Source: Lysinibacillus fusiformis
Lineage (GTDB): Bacteria > Bacillota > Bacilli > Bacillales_A > Planococcaceae
DNA length: 64,000 bases
Direction of reading: 5' to 3'
NCBI GenBank assembly: GCA_030027265.1
Contig: JASENG010000010.1
Coordinates: 62,001 to 126,000 of the forward strand
The notes under the pieces: generated by a model
What the model saw: only the letters and a program-made list of their open reading frames with translations
Told to the model about the DNA's origin: nothing
Databases searched by the model: none
Program-made: the position numbers and the translations under genes
Shown here: positions 47,533 to 55,940 of the stretch, in pieces
How the letters are laid out: every line of letters begins with the position of its first letter
How positions within the stretch are numbered: the stretch's first letter is position 1

Positions 47533-47742
47533 TTAATTACCCACCATACCGCTAATTTTCGAGACAATACTTCCGATCAATCCCGAGATTGCACCGGATT
47601 GACCACTAACCGCAGTTGAAATAATCCCCAAAACTAAAATCAATAATGCAGCTAAACCAAGCCATTCCAACGATTGTGCACCTTTTTCATTTTTCACCGG
47701 CGATAATAAAGTTAATAATAAAATCTGCATATACTCTCTCAT
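47533..47742 (-). CDS. Flp/Tad major pilin
   Basis: A 69-residue protein. A basic leader ends KNEKGAQSLEW, where G/A-QSLEW fits the Flp prepilin processing site (Gly followed by Glu at +5). A single hydrophobic helix (LGLAALLILVLGIISTAVSG) and a short polar end follow. This is the major pilin size class of Tad systems. It lies just after tadC and before the accessory genes. The ATG at 47742 follows AAAGGAGAG. No prepilin peptidase is encoded in the window. Confidence 0.85.
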   Translation of the reverse strand: MREYMQILLLTLLSPVKNEKGAQSLEWLGLAALLILVLGIISTAVSGQSGAISGLIGSIVSKISGMVGN

Positions 47743-47756
47743 TTTTTTCTCTCCTT

Positions 47757-48689
47757 TTATTTGAATAAATCGAAAATCCCACTATTTTGGTTAAATAAAT
47801 TAAGTATCATCAATCCGCCGATTAAGATGAGAGATGAAGGCAAAATCAGAAAGGTTGTTACTAGCGTCACTTTCGGCGATGCTTTTGCGGCTTTTTCCTT
47901 TATCATTTCTTTTTTCAGCTTTCTCATTTCCTCGGCTTGCTGTTTAAAAGAGGCGGCAATCGGTACACCCAGTCGTTCCCCTTGAATCAATGACTTGATT
48001 AAAATCTGAAACTCTTTTGATTCATTCCGTTCAAGCAATAGCCGGTAAGCCTCCACTCGCGGTACACCTACACTAATTTCTTGCAGGAATCGCTCAAACT
48101 CTTCTTTAATGGGTCCTACAAAATAAGGAACGATATCTCGCAATGCTTGCGTTAACCCGACCCCTGCCTGCAATGTCACACTCATCGTATCCAGAAAATC
48201 AGGCAGCTGGTATGATATTTCCGTCTGCCGTGCCTTTGCCTTGGAGCGGATCCATAAAATCGCGCTTGCAAAGCCTGCTATCGGCAAAAGAATGACCATA
48301 AACTGTGAAAAAGGAAATCCCAGCAGCAGCAATATCCCTCCTGCCATTACTCCAATGATGAGCAGGAAAATCTTTAAACCTTGGAACCTTTCAACGGTAA
48401 GGCCATATGGATAACCCGCTTGAACAATCCACTTCTTCACATCCCCATTTTCGCTAAAGAAGTTAATCCGTTGACCAAGGTCCGAGAAATCATCTGCAAA
48501 GTGAAGCATTTTGGCAAGAAACTTTTCCTTCCGACTTGCTTTCTTTTGAAAGCCATCGAACATATACAAGGTGTCAGAGACCGTTGTTTTCAATTCACGA
48601 TGTTTCGTTAAATACACATAGATTGCTCTAAGCGATACCCCCAAAAAGAAAACGGTCAGTATTATGGTAATCGCAATAATTCCATCCAT
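47757..48689 (-). CDS. tadC: Tad secretion platform protein TadC (type II/IV secretion F family)
   Basis: A 310-residue membrane protein with the T2SSF domain (PDFLDTMSVTLQAGVGLTQALRDI and KEFQILIKSLIQGERLGVPIA) and a C-terminal helix pair. TadC with TadB forms the inner-membrane platform of the Tad pilus. It follows tadB after 4 bp. Confidence 0.92.
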   Translation of the reverse strand: MDGIIAITIILTVFFLGVSLRAIYVYLTKHRELKTTVSDTLYMFDGFQKKASRKEKFLAKMLHFADDFSDLGQRINFFSENGDVKKWIVQAGYPYGLTVERFQGLKIFLLIIGVMAGGILLLLGFPFSQFMVILLPIAGFASAILWIRSKAKARQTEISYQLPDFLDTMSVTLQAGVGLTQALRDIVPYFVGPIKEEFERFLQEISVGVPRVEAYRLLLERNESKEFQILIKSLIQGERLGVPIAASFKQQAEEMRKLKKEMIKEKAAKASPKVTLVTTFLILPSSLILIGGLMILNLFNQNSGIFDLFK

Positions 48690-48693
48690 TTAG

Positions 48694-49620
48694 TCACACC
48701 CTAATATTTGTAATCTTATTGATAATGACGAATGTGGCGACAGTGCCTGCTACAAATATCGCAAATAAAATTAATCCTATTCCTGAAAACAAAGCATCCA
48801 GGAACCCATCCACAACATTGTTCATCATCAGTACAAGAAAGATTGGAATGATGGGCACGATATAGGCAATATACTTATGCTCAGCCGTCATTGTTTTAAT
48901 CTCCTGTTTGAGGAGCTTCCGATCATCCAGCGTTTGACTCATTTCATCCAATACGGCATATAGATTCCCACCCGCTCTTTTTTGGATTAGTAGGGTTGCC
49001 GTAAAAAGATGGAACTCTTTGTTATCAATACGCCTTTCCAATGCTCGAATGGCGGTCCCGAAATCGATTCCCAGCGACAGCTCATGGGCTAAGTTTTTAA
49101 ACTCGCTTTTAGCTGGTTCTGCCATTTCCTTTGCGACTAATTGAATCCCTTGATTTAACGTCATACCCGACCGAGTAGAGTTGGCGAGCAGTCGGCAAAT
49201 ATCAGGCAATTGTTCAACCAGGATCTGTCTTCTCCGGTCCTTTCTGATTTTGAAGAGCATCCTTCTCCCTGCTTCAAGAATCAGAAGGGACAATACTACG
49301 CCGATGAAAGGCGGAACATTGAAGAAATTTACGAGAACAAACAAAATTCCCATATAGGAAACGATGAGTGCTCCGCAAAATTCAGATGGCGTAAAGTTGA
49401 TATTGGCATCCTGTAATTTCGCTTCCATTTCCTTCGCGGTTTCGGTTTGGTCGAATTTGGAGCCCCAAAGCACGATGACGCTTTTTCGTTTTTCCCCTTC
49501 ACGATAAAACTGATGGGTCAGCTTTTTCCATTCCTTCTTTTCCTTTCGATAGCCTAGTAGATTGTATAATCCAATGATGAACAGAAGGATTGCTCCGAAA
49601 GCTACGGCAGCGGCGGTCAT
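48694..49620 (-). CDS. tadB: Tad secretion platform protein TadB (type II/IV secretion F family)
   Basis: A 308-residue membrane protein. The T2SSF core includes QLPDICRLLANSTRSGMTLNQGI and RIDNKEFHLFTATLLIQKRAGGNLYAVLDE, the GG-L motif typical of TadB. It overlaps the tadA stop by 4 bp. It pairs with TadC. Confidence 0.92.
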   Translation of the reverse strand: MTAAAVAFGAILLFIIGLYNLLGYRKEKKEWKKLTHQFYREGEKRKSVIVLWGSKFDQTETAKEMEAKLQDANINFTPSEFCGALIVSYMGILFVLVNFFNVPPFIGVVLSLLILEAGRRMLFKIRKDRRRQILVEQLPDICRLLANSTRSGMTLNQGIQLVAKEMAEPAKSEFKNLAHELSLGIDFGTAIRALERRIDNKEFHLFTATLLIQKRAGGNLYAVLDEMSQTLDDRKLLKQEIKTMTAEHKYIAYIVPIIPIFLVLMMNNVVDGFLDALFSGIGLILFAIFVAGTVATFVIINKITNIRV

Positions 49621-50969
49621 ATAATCACCTCCTGCTGCTCAGGTCTAAACATGGATTCCGAAATCTCGATGCCAAACATGCGAATTCTTTCTAGACATTT
49701 TGGCTTCTCACCAGTTGGCGTAAAATAGCCAATTACCTCTCCATCTGGCGACATCCCAATGCGTTTAAAAGTGAATATTTCAACAATTTGCGATGAGCCA
49801 TCTTCCTGTTTTTGCACTTCCGAAATGGAGACAATTTTACGTGTTCCATCTGTTAGCCTCGTAGCTTGAACAATAATATCCAATGCCCCGATGATGAACT
49901 CGCGAATAATGGAGGACGGCAGATCCATCCCCGCCATGACGACCATGGATTCAACACGTCTTAAGGCATCATCCGGTGTATTGGCATGGACGGTTGTAAT
50001 GGAACCTTCATGACCCGTATTCATGGCCTGCAGCATATCAAAGGCTTCGCCGCTGCGAACCTCCCCAACGATAATTCGATCGGGACGCATTCGAAGTGCA
50101 TTTCGCACCAAATTACGAATGGTGATTTCCCCTTTTCCCTCCACGTTAGCAGGTCGAGCTTCCATCCCTACAACGTTGGAGCGATTGAGACGAAGCTCCG
50201 CGGAATCCTCGATGGTAATGACACGTTCAAATGCTGGAATCGAGCTTGCCGCCACATTCAATATGGTCGTTTTCCCCGAACCTGTTCCTCCAGAAATAAG
50301 CATATTCATCTTCGCTTTCACGACGCAGTCGATAAAATATGCCATGTTCTCATCCAGGGAACTAAATTCAAGCAAATCATCCATTTGGAACGGCTCTGCC
50401 CGGAACTTACGAATCGAAACGAGCGTCCCATTTAAACTAATGGGCGGAATGACGGCATTCACACGGCTTCCATCAGGTAAGCGCGCATCTACCATTGGCG
50501 AGCTTTCATCAATACGCCGACCAAGCGGGGCTACAATGCGGTCGACAATATGGCGAACATGCTCATCGTCCCTGAAGCTAATATTCACTTGCTCCAGCTT
50601 CCCTTTTCGCTCAACATGGACTTCGTTATAGCCATTGATCAGAATCTCGGTAATCGTGGGGTCATTGATAAGCGGCTCAAGTGGCCCTAAGCCGACCGAT
50701 TCATCCAATATCCGTGTTACGAGAAGCTCCTTGTCATGGCGGGAAATAACCACCCGTTCCTCCGACATAAATTGAGACACATACTGCTCGATTTTCAGTC
50801 TCATCTCACCTTGCGACAGCTGTGTTAATGCCTCTAAATTGGTATCTCGAAGCAGCCGCGCTTTATAGTGTTCTACAAGTTCATCTACAAGATGGTTATC
50901 GTATTGATAGGAAACCGTCTTCTTTTGTGAAGCCAATTCTTTTCTTCTTTCAAATATAGAAGCCATCAC
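49617..50969 (-). CDS. tadA: Tad pilus assembly ATPase TadA/CpaF
   Basis: A 450-residue secretion ATPase. Landmarks are GLGPLEPLINDPTITEILING, Walker A GGTGSGKTT (about residue 230), the Asp box ERVITIEDSAELRL, Walker B DRIIVGEVRSGEA and His box GHEGSITTVHANT. It powers pilin polymerisation at the inner face of the membrane. The start is GTG at 50969 or the adjacent ATG at 50966, both after GGGGGG. Confidence 0.95.
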   Translation of the reverse strand: MMASIFERRKELASQKKTVSYQYDNHLVDELVEHYKARLLRDTNLEALTQLSQGEMRLKIEQYVSQFMSEERVVISRHDKELLVTRILDESVGLGPLEPLINDPTITEILINGYNEVHVERKGKLEQVNISFRDDEHVRHIVDRIVAPLGRRIDESSPMVDARLPDGSRVNAVIPPISLNGTLVSIRKFRAEPFQMDDLLEFSSLDENMAYFIDCVVKAKMNMLISGGTGSGKTTILNVAASSIPAFERVITIEDSAELRLNRSNVVGMEARPANVEGKGEITIRNLVRNALRMRPDRIIVGEVRSGEAFDMLQAMNTGHEGSITTVHANTPDDALRRVESMVVMAGMDLPSSIIREFIIGALDIIVQATRLTDGTRKIVSISEVQKQEDGSSQIVEIFTFKRIGMSPDGEVIGYFTPTGEKPKCLERIRMFGIEISESMFRPEQQEVII

Positions 50970-50978
50970 GATCCCCCC

Positions 50979-52139
50979 TTATGGTTTCAAAATTTCACGG
51001 GAAAACTTTCGAATATCCTTGGCAAAAGGAATAAGCTTTCGTTCCTTGACCACTTTTCGAACCGGCTCCCCCTTATTGACAAAAGGCTGCAATCCCTTAA
51101 TATCCTTTCTGAGGGTAGCGGCAATCGGGTACCGCAGCACATGCTTTAAATCCTTTTCCTGTACTTCATTTTCCTTCGCAATATGGTTTAAAATGACCTC
51201 CATTTTGCCCATGAGATTCATGCCAATCCGTGCAGCCAATTCTTCATAATGCTTGAGGACGCGCAACGCCGGTGTATCTGGCGTCAGCACATAAAAAATC
51301 TTATCTGACTCCTCCATCGCAGTGATCACCGAGCCATTTAATGTGGAAGGAAGATCAATGATGACATAATCGAATGCGCGGCGGGAGGTCCGAAGCAGCT
51401 TGGCAACGAACTCTTCGCCTAAAGTCTCTGCCACTTCCGCATCAATCGGGCTCACTAAAATTTCGAGCTTGGAATGCTGCTCCGTTTTGGAGACGTTACG
51501 AATATGACTTTCGTTTAGCTCCTCGATTACGGGCAAAAGGTCGGCAATTGATCGGTTCGCCTCAATCGAGAACATTGATTCAATGCCGCCGTACTGCCCA
51601 TTTAAATCAATCAAGATTACTTCGGCAGTCGACTCCAGCTTGAGGGTTTGCGCTAGAACGGAAGAAATAACCGATTTCCCGCTTCCACCCTTTCCACTAT
51701 AGAAGGAGAAAATCTGCCCCCTCCCTCGCCCAAAGGAAAAGGAAGAATTCGTTTCTCTTGAGTTTTTGGCAATCGAAAAGTTTTTCACCGTTGTCGGGAA
51801 ACGGCTAGTAAAGAGCGAGGTTTCCTCTGGGAAGACAAAAAATTCATCGACCCCGGCACGCATCATATTACGCAGCAATACAAAATCTGTTTGCTCTGCT
51901 ATAAAAATAATTAGTACGGTCCGATTAATCTGCCTCATGGATTGAACAAGGTCAATTCCGATATCGGTTTCTGGCTGTGTGATGATGACGATATCCCGGG
52001 TTTCACGATTCATTTCCCGAATCGCATCGGATGTCGTTGCCGTTAACACATTCTCTTCGGTATTTTCAGCAATCGTTTGAAGCTGCTGACGAAGCACTTG
52101 ATCATCACTAACAATTAACAAATTTAACTTTGTATCCAA
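50979..52139 (-). CDS. tadZ: Tad localisation ATPase TadZ/CpaE
   Basis: A 386-residue protein. The N-terminal about 120 residues form a receiver-like domain (LLIVSDDQVLRQQL) and the C-terminal part is a MinD/ParA ATPase with the deviant Walker A FSGKGGSGKS-type sequence (FYSGKGGSGKSVISS). CpaE/TadZ proteins place the Tad machine at the pole. It lies 10 bp before tadA and 19 bp after cpaB. Confidence 0.92.
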   Translation of the reverse strand: MDTKLNLLIVSDDQVLRQQLQTIAENTEENVLTATTSDAIREMNRETRDIVIITQPETDIGIDLVQSMRQINRTVLIIFIAEQTDFVLLRNMMRAGVDEFFVFPEETSLFTSRFPTTVKNFSIAKNSRETNSSFSFGRGRGQIFSFYSGKGGSGKSVISSVLAQTLKLESTAEVILIDLNGQYGGIESMFSIEANRSIADLLPVIEELNESHIRNVSKTEQHSKLEILVSPIDAEVAETLGEEFVAKLLRTSRRAFDYVIIDLPSTLNGSVITAMEESDKIFYVLTPDTPALRVLKHYEELAARIGMNLMGKMEVILNHIAKENEVQEKDLKHVLRYPIAATLRKDIKGLQPFVNKGEPVRKVVKERKLIPFAKDIRKFSREILKP

Positions 52140-52157
52140 TTTCTTCTCCCCCTCCCC

Positions 52158-52973
52158 TTACGAATTTCCTTCTGAAGATTTTGCATCCTTATTTGAGGCT
52201 TCTGCATCTTCAGGATTCGTTTGCGTCGCAGGATTTGTTTGTGTGTTTGGTTGAGATTCGGTTTGTGGTTGAGTTTGCTGTTCGGTTTTTGGCGGCTGTT
52301 TAGTAGATACTTCCGGAACATCTTCTTTACCTTCCTCGCCCTGTTCTCCTGTCACCTCAACGTCCTGCCCAACATTCGCCTTTAGCACACGTATGTATTC
52401 TGCATAGTTTTGCATATGGATCAGTTTCGTTGCATCCTCTGAAGCTACCTCAACACCAATTCCGGCGAAATACTCCCCTGTCCCTTGTGCAAAAGCAACA
52501 GCTACATCTTTCATAAAGAGTTCCGTATTTTTTTCGCCGTCTTTTTCGATGGATACAATAATATCCACTCGATCTAATGCAGCAATTTCCTGGTCAAACT
52601 GAATTTTATCTGTTCGATATAGAGCAACGAGGCGGTTATTTTCATTTTGAAGGTTCGAATAGCTCTTCAGCATGTTCTGCGTAATGATATCCCCCTCATC
52701 CAATGGAACCACCGATACTTGCCCGAGTATGTCTTTTTCATCTGTAATATGAGAGGCTGTTAGGAATTTTTGAGGAATTTCCATTTTCGTTAATTGGCTG
52801 GCTTGAAGTAATGTGCGAGCTGGAATATCTCCATTTGCAACATAAATTTCCACCATTCCTCCTAGCTCTGCATTTAGTTGTTTCACCTTTTCTAATACTA
52901 AGTAGCCTGCAACAGCCGCTAAGATAAAGGCAAGTAAAAGAAAAATGGCTGCACGTCGTTTTGCTTCTAACAC
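52158..52973 (-). CDS. cpaB: Tad pilus assembly protein CpaB/RcpC
   Basis: A 271-residue protein with an N-terminal membrane helix and an SAF domain (YVANGDIPARTLLQASQLTK...DEGDIITQNML). A Gln/Thr/Pro-rich low-complexity tail covers the last about 60 residues. CpaB is the first gene of the Tad operon in many bacteria. The start is GTG at 52973. It is preceded by a candidate SigA promoter and a leader of about 120 nt. Confidence 0.9.
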   Translation of the reverse strand: MLEAKRRAAIFLLLAFILAAVAGYLVLEKVKQLNAELGGMVEIYVANGDIPARTLLQASQLTKMEIPQKFLTASHITDEKDILGQVSVVPLDEGDIITQNMLKSYSNLQNENNRLVALYRTDKIQFDQEIAALDRVDIIVSIEKDGEKNTELFMKDVAVAFAQGTGEYFAGIGVEVASEDATKLIHMQNYAEYIRVLKANVGQDVEVTGEQGEEGKEDVPEVSTKQPPKTEQQTQPQTESQPNTQTNPATQTNPEDAEASNKDAKSSEGNS

Positions 52974-53102
52974 AAATTCCCCTACCTTCTAGTTCAATGA
53001 AATTCTAATAGGCTAGCAATCTGCCTTCGGGATGCCCAAAGACAATAAGGAAGAAAAGAAATGGATCTTCCCCTGCCAACGAAACACTTTTTTACAGTTT
53101 TT

Positions 53103-53130
53103 AGTATAAATAAGTAACAAAAGTTGTCAA
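53103..53130 (-). promoter_or_regulatory. Candidate SigA promoter of the Tad operon
   Basis: On the minus strand TTGACA (53130-53125) and TATACT (53108-53103) are 16 bp apart. The transcript would begin near 53096, about 123 nt before cpaB. No other strong promoter was seen inside the densely packed operon down to 37502. Confidence 0.75.
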
Positions 53131-53544
53131 AGGTGGGCGGAATTTCATAGCTTTTTTCATAGATACATAGGCATGAGCGGAAAGTTTCGATTTTTGAAAT
53201 GATTCAGCAATCTTTTTCGGAGAATCCGTAGAATTTTGTCGAATAAAATATAAAATGGGGTCAGAGGGCACATTCTAAATGATAAAACTATGAAAATAGG
53301 TTCATTTTTTGGATTTTCTTTGTTTTTGCAGGTAGTTCGAAATGAAAATATTCGGGTTCAAAATGCTTGAGATTGAGAGGGTTTTGGAAAAGGGAGTGGG
53401 AGTTCTTGTAGTTGGAATTAAAGACGAACTTGAGGGATTTTGGTTTCCATTAATTGTAGGTTGAAGTTATTGAAGCTGTTGTATGTTTTGAAAAGCCTTG
53501 CTAAAATTAAGAAATCTGGTTGGTTGCTTGCTGGTGGATGGAAA

Positions 53545-53730
53545 ATAAGAGGAGCATTTCCGGTTATATGTAGAATGGCGCTAGTTTCGAGGTAATTAAG
53601 GGAAGCTATTCCGTCTATTCTATGGGAATTTCCCCATTATCGCGTTTTTTTTGTTGATAGTCGGAATTTCTTCCTCTATTTAAGCTATTTTTTATATAAT
53701 TTACTAATTAGGGGGAAATTCTCCGACTAT
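53545..53730 (+). repeat. Dispersed element of about 180 bp, copy 2
   Basis: The plus strand carries AAGAGGAGCATTTCCGG, CCTCTATTTAAGCT and GGGGAAATTCTCCG in the same order as the minus strand of 37113-37292. The two copies flank the Tad locus in inverted orientation. Confidence 0.75.
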
Positions 53731-53954
53731 TTATCTGATTGGTGCTTAATTTGATTTCCAAACGATAAGAACGGACCCAAATTGATTTGGAGGAAATAGT
53801 TCTTCTATAATAAGAAATCAACAACAGCATTTCTATTAGCTTGATAAGTACAAAATGAATCACTACTATGTAATCCATTGAATTGCTGATAATGGTAGGA
53901 GATAAAGTAAAAGACCCTCACATTATGCAAGGGCCTGTCATTTCAGTTATGAGA

Positions 53955-54506
53955 TTAATTCGTTTCAATTAACCCGTATTTACCGTCACGGCGTTTGTAA
54001 ACGATGTTGGTTGCATCGGATTCTGAATCTGTGTAGACGAAGAAATCATGTCCCAGCAGGTTCATTTGCAGAATCGCTTCTTCCTGATCCATTGGTTTTA
54101 GGTCAAATTGCTTCGTACGAACGACTGTAAACTCTTCATCCTCTGTCGTTGTTGCCGCAGTAGTGTTAAATGCTTCTTGGGCGAAGTAAATGCCTGTACC
54201 TTCACGGAATTTACGATTCACTTTTGTTTTATGCTTTCGAATTTGGCGTTCAAGTTTGTCTACGATTAAATCGATGGCTGCATACATATCATCATGACGT
54301 TCTTCCGCGCGAAGTGTAATATTCTTTAAAGGAATAGTCACCTCTACTTTTGTTTGCTTGCCGTTGTACACTTTTAAGTTCACGTTTGCGTTAGCATCTA
54401 CGCCTTCACTGAAATAGCGTTCGATTTTCTCAATCTTGTTTTCAACGTACTCGCGTATCGCTGGAGTTACCTCAATGTTTTCACCACGAATGTTAAAGTT
54501 AATCAT
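53955..54506 (-). CDS. hpf: Long-form ribosome hibernation promoting factor (HPF)
   Basis: A 183-residue protein. The N-terminal S30AE domain (MINFNIRGENIEVTPAIREY) binds the small ribosomal subunit. The C-terminal domain (VVRTKQFDLKPMDQEEAILQ-MNLLGHDFFVYTD) drives dimerisation of 70S into 100S ribosomes. Length is that of the long form found in Bacillales (YvyD in B. subtilis). A SigH-type promoter lies upstream. As in B. subtilis, it neighbours the fliD/fliS genes. Confidence 0.96.
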   Translation of the reverse strand: MINFNIRGENIEVTPAIREYVENKIEKIERYFSEGVDANANVNLKVYNGKQTKVEVTIPLKNITLRAEERHDDMYAAIDLIVDKLERQIRKHKTKVNRKFREGTGIYFAQEAFNTTAATTTEDEEFTVVRTKQFDLKPMDQEEAILQMNLLGHDFFVYTDSESDATNIVYKRRDGKYGLIETN

Positions 54507-54613
54507 GTAAACTCCTCCTTTTGTTAGCGGATAGGAAAGTATTGATTTTCAATGGTATCCGCATAAGAAAAGACATCATCTCGCCTTATCTCGGTCGAGC
54601 TGTGTTTTTCTAA

Positions 54614-54657
54614 CACCTATGTAAATATATATTCGCCATAGGTGCAAAAAATCCTAC
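54614..54657 (-). promoter_or_regulatory. SigH-type promoter of hpf with overlapping dyad
   Basis: On the minus strand GTAGGATTT (54657-54649), 11 bp, then GGCGAATAT (54637-54629) fit the SigH consensus RNAGGAWWW-N11/12-RNNGAATWW at every fixed position. CACCTATG (54614) and CATAGGTG (54637) form a perfect 8-bp inverted repeat around the -10 box. B. subtilis yvyD is known to use SigH as well as SigB. Confidence 0.78.
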
Positions 54658-54786
54658 CACTACTAGAGAATCTTTTTCATCTTTCGACAATCTCATTCAC
54701 ATAATCTTAACAAAATCGAAAAAAAGTATTCACGATTCATTGTTGGAAGGATGCTTAGTATATGTTTACATAACTATGTAACAAGT

Positions 54787-54808
54787 AAAAAGCAGTTTCG
54801 GGCTTTTT
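54787..54808 (-). terminator. Probable terminator of the pilZ-domain gene
   Basis: AAAAAGC/GCTTTTT with an 8-base loop; the left A run becomes U residues on the minus-strand transcript. It lies 26 bp past the stop. Confidence 0.7.
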
Positions 54809-54833
54809 ATGCGTGCAAACCATGTCGAAAAAT

Positions 54834-55220
54834 TTATTTTTGTTTAGCCAGCAGTACCTCTTTTTTACGGCGAAGCTTCATTTCGCTAACGATCAGCTCG
54901 TCAATATCCTCTTGCGCTTGGAAAAGAACCCCATATTGATTCCCTCGACCAAAAGGCTTACTCCAAACAATTTCACCAACTGCTTGAATCGGCGTAACAT
55001 CTAAAACAAACTGGAGCTCCACCTGTAATGTCGCTCGATTTATGTATTCCCCAAACTTCACTTCCGAAAACATTTTCACGCCTTTCGGACTAATATCTAA
55101 TATCTTACACGGACTACTGCCAAGAGCTTCGACTGGCTGTCCATTAATCAATAATTTAAAGCTCGCTTCAATGGGTTCATTAAAAACAAAACGAAACCCT
55201 TCTTGTCTTTTAAAATGCAT
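54834..55220 (-). CDS. PilZ-domain protein
   Basis: A 128-residue protein of the small PilZ type. The C-terminal motif DISPKGVKM fits [D/N]xSxxG, and VGEIVWSKPFGRGNQYGVLF is the usual second half. The N-terminal Arg motif reads KRQEGFR, with four rather than three residues between arginines, so c-di-GMP binding cannot be assumed. PilZ proteins link c-di-GMP to flagella or pili; this gene sits between fliS and hpf in a flagellar group and 1.9 kb from a Tad promoter. The start is ATG at 55220 behind a GGAGGA-type site. Confidence 0.88.
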   Translation of the reverse strand: MHFKRQEGFRFVFNEPIEASFKLLINGQPVEALGSSPCKILDISPKGVKMFSEVKFGEYINRATLQVELQFVLDVTPIQAVGEIVWSKPFGRGNQYGVLFQAQEDIDELIVSEMKLRRKKEVLLAKQK

Positions 55221-55451
55221 AGGTGATTCCTCCTTGAACTATGCGATAAAACGGTGTCTTTTCTAATGCGGATATTCGCTTATTGCCGATCCGCTAAAAA
55301 CTCCCCTTACACCAAAATAACCAATCGCCCATCGCATGTCCATATGACTTTTTACAGGAATTTTGGTTTTAAATGCCAGGACTATTTATAGCATGTTTTC
55401 AATTAAAATTAAATCCCATTTCCAAAACGTTACTCTTTTGAACAAAATGAA

Positions 55452-55486
55452 AGCCTTACATCATTTTGCTTAGTGGATGTAAGGCT
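55452..55486 (-). terminator. Terminator after fliS
   Basis: Perfect 10-bp stem AGCCTTACAT/ATGTAAGGCT with a 15-base loop, then TTTCATTTTG on the minus strand. It separates the flagellar operon from the pilZ-domain gene. Confidence 0.85.
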
Positions 55487-55493
55487 GAATCTA

Positions 55494-55898
55494 TTAAACT
55501 TGTTGTGCGTTGCTAAATTGCTGCTGGCGTGTAATTTGGATAACTTGCTTCCATGTATCTCGAAATTCAGTAGTTAGCTCGATTACTTCATCGATCATTG
55601 CTGTATCGTTTTTGATGTTTGCTTCGATTAAGCGACGGTTCATAAAGTCGTATAATGGGAGCATTTGCTGAGTAATGGGTTGATCCTGTTTTAACGTTAC
55701 CATTAACTCGTTGATGATCGCTTGTGCTTTTTGGATGTTCGTATTTTTTTCTTGAACATCCTTTGCTTCGATAGCATCCTTCGCTTTTGTAAGGAATTTT
55801 AAGCAACCATTATATAACATTAACGTTAACTCACCAGGTGAAGCAGTAGTGACACTGTTTTGTTTGTAAGCATTAAATGCTGTATTGTGTGTTACCAT
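55494..55898 (-). CDS. fliS: Flagellin chaperone FliS
   Basis: A 134-residue helical protein with the FliS pattern YKQNSVTTASPGELTLMLYNGCLKFL and MNRRLIEANIKND. FliS caps the C-terminus of flagellin in the cytosol before export. The start is ATG at 55898, preceded by AAGGAGTG. Confidence 0.95.
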   Translation of the reverse strand: MVTHNTAFNAYKQNSVTTASPGELTLMLYNGCLKFLTKAKDAIEAKDVQEKNTNIQKAQAIINELMVTLKQDQPITQQMLPLYDFMNRRLIEANIKNDTAMIDEVIELTTEFRDTWKQVIQITRQQQFSNAQQV

Positions 55899-55940
55899 TG
55901 TAAACACTCCTTATTAGTCGAACTTTGACTTTCTAGTTCA

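Larger units (their letters stand above)
52974..53954. other. Non-coding region between hpf and the Tad operon
   Basis: About 980 bp without a supported gene. It contains the Tad promoter (53103-53130), the dispersed element copy 2 (53545-53730), and a weak hairpin (CCCT/AGGG at 53915-53933 followed by a T-rich minus strand) that may end hpf transcription. The leader after the Tad promoter contains short self-complementary pieces such as GGGCATCCC, but I recognise no riboswitch class. Confidence 0.55.
54507..54833. other. Intergenic region upstream of hpf
   Basis: It holds the SigH-type promoter and dyad of hpf (54614-54657) and the pilZ-gene terminator (54787-54808). No gene seen. Confidence 0.6.

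Noticed and set aside
53000-53096. Riboswitch in the Tad leader
   Set aside because: Short self-complementary pieces exist, but the conserved motifs of the c-di-GMP riboswitch classes I know are absent.
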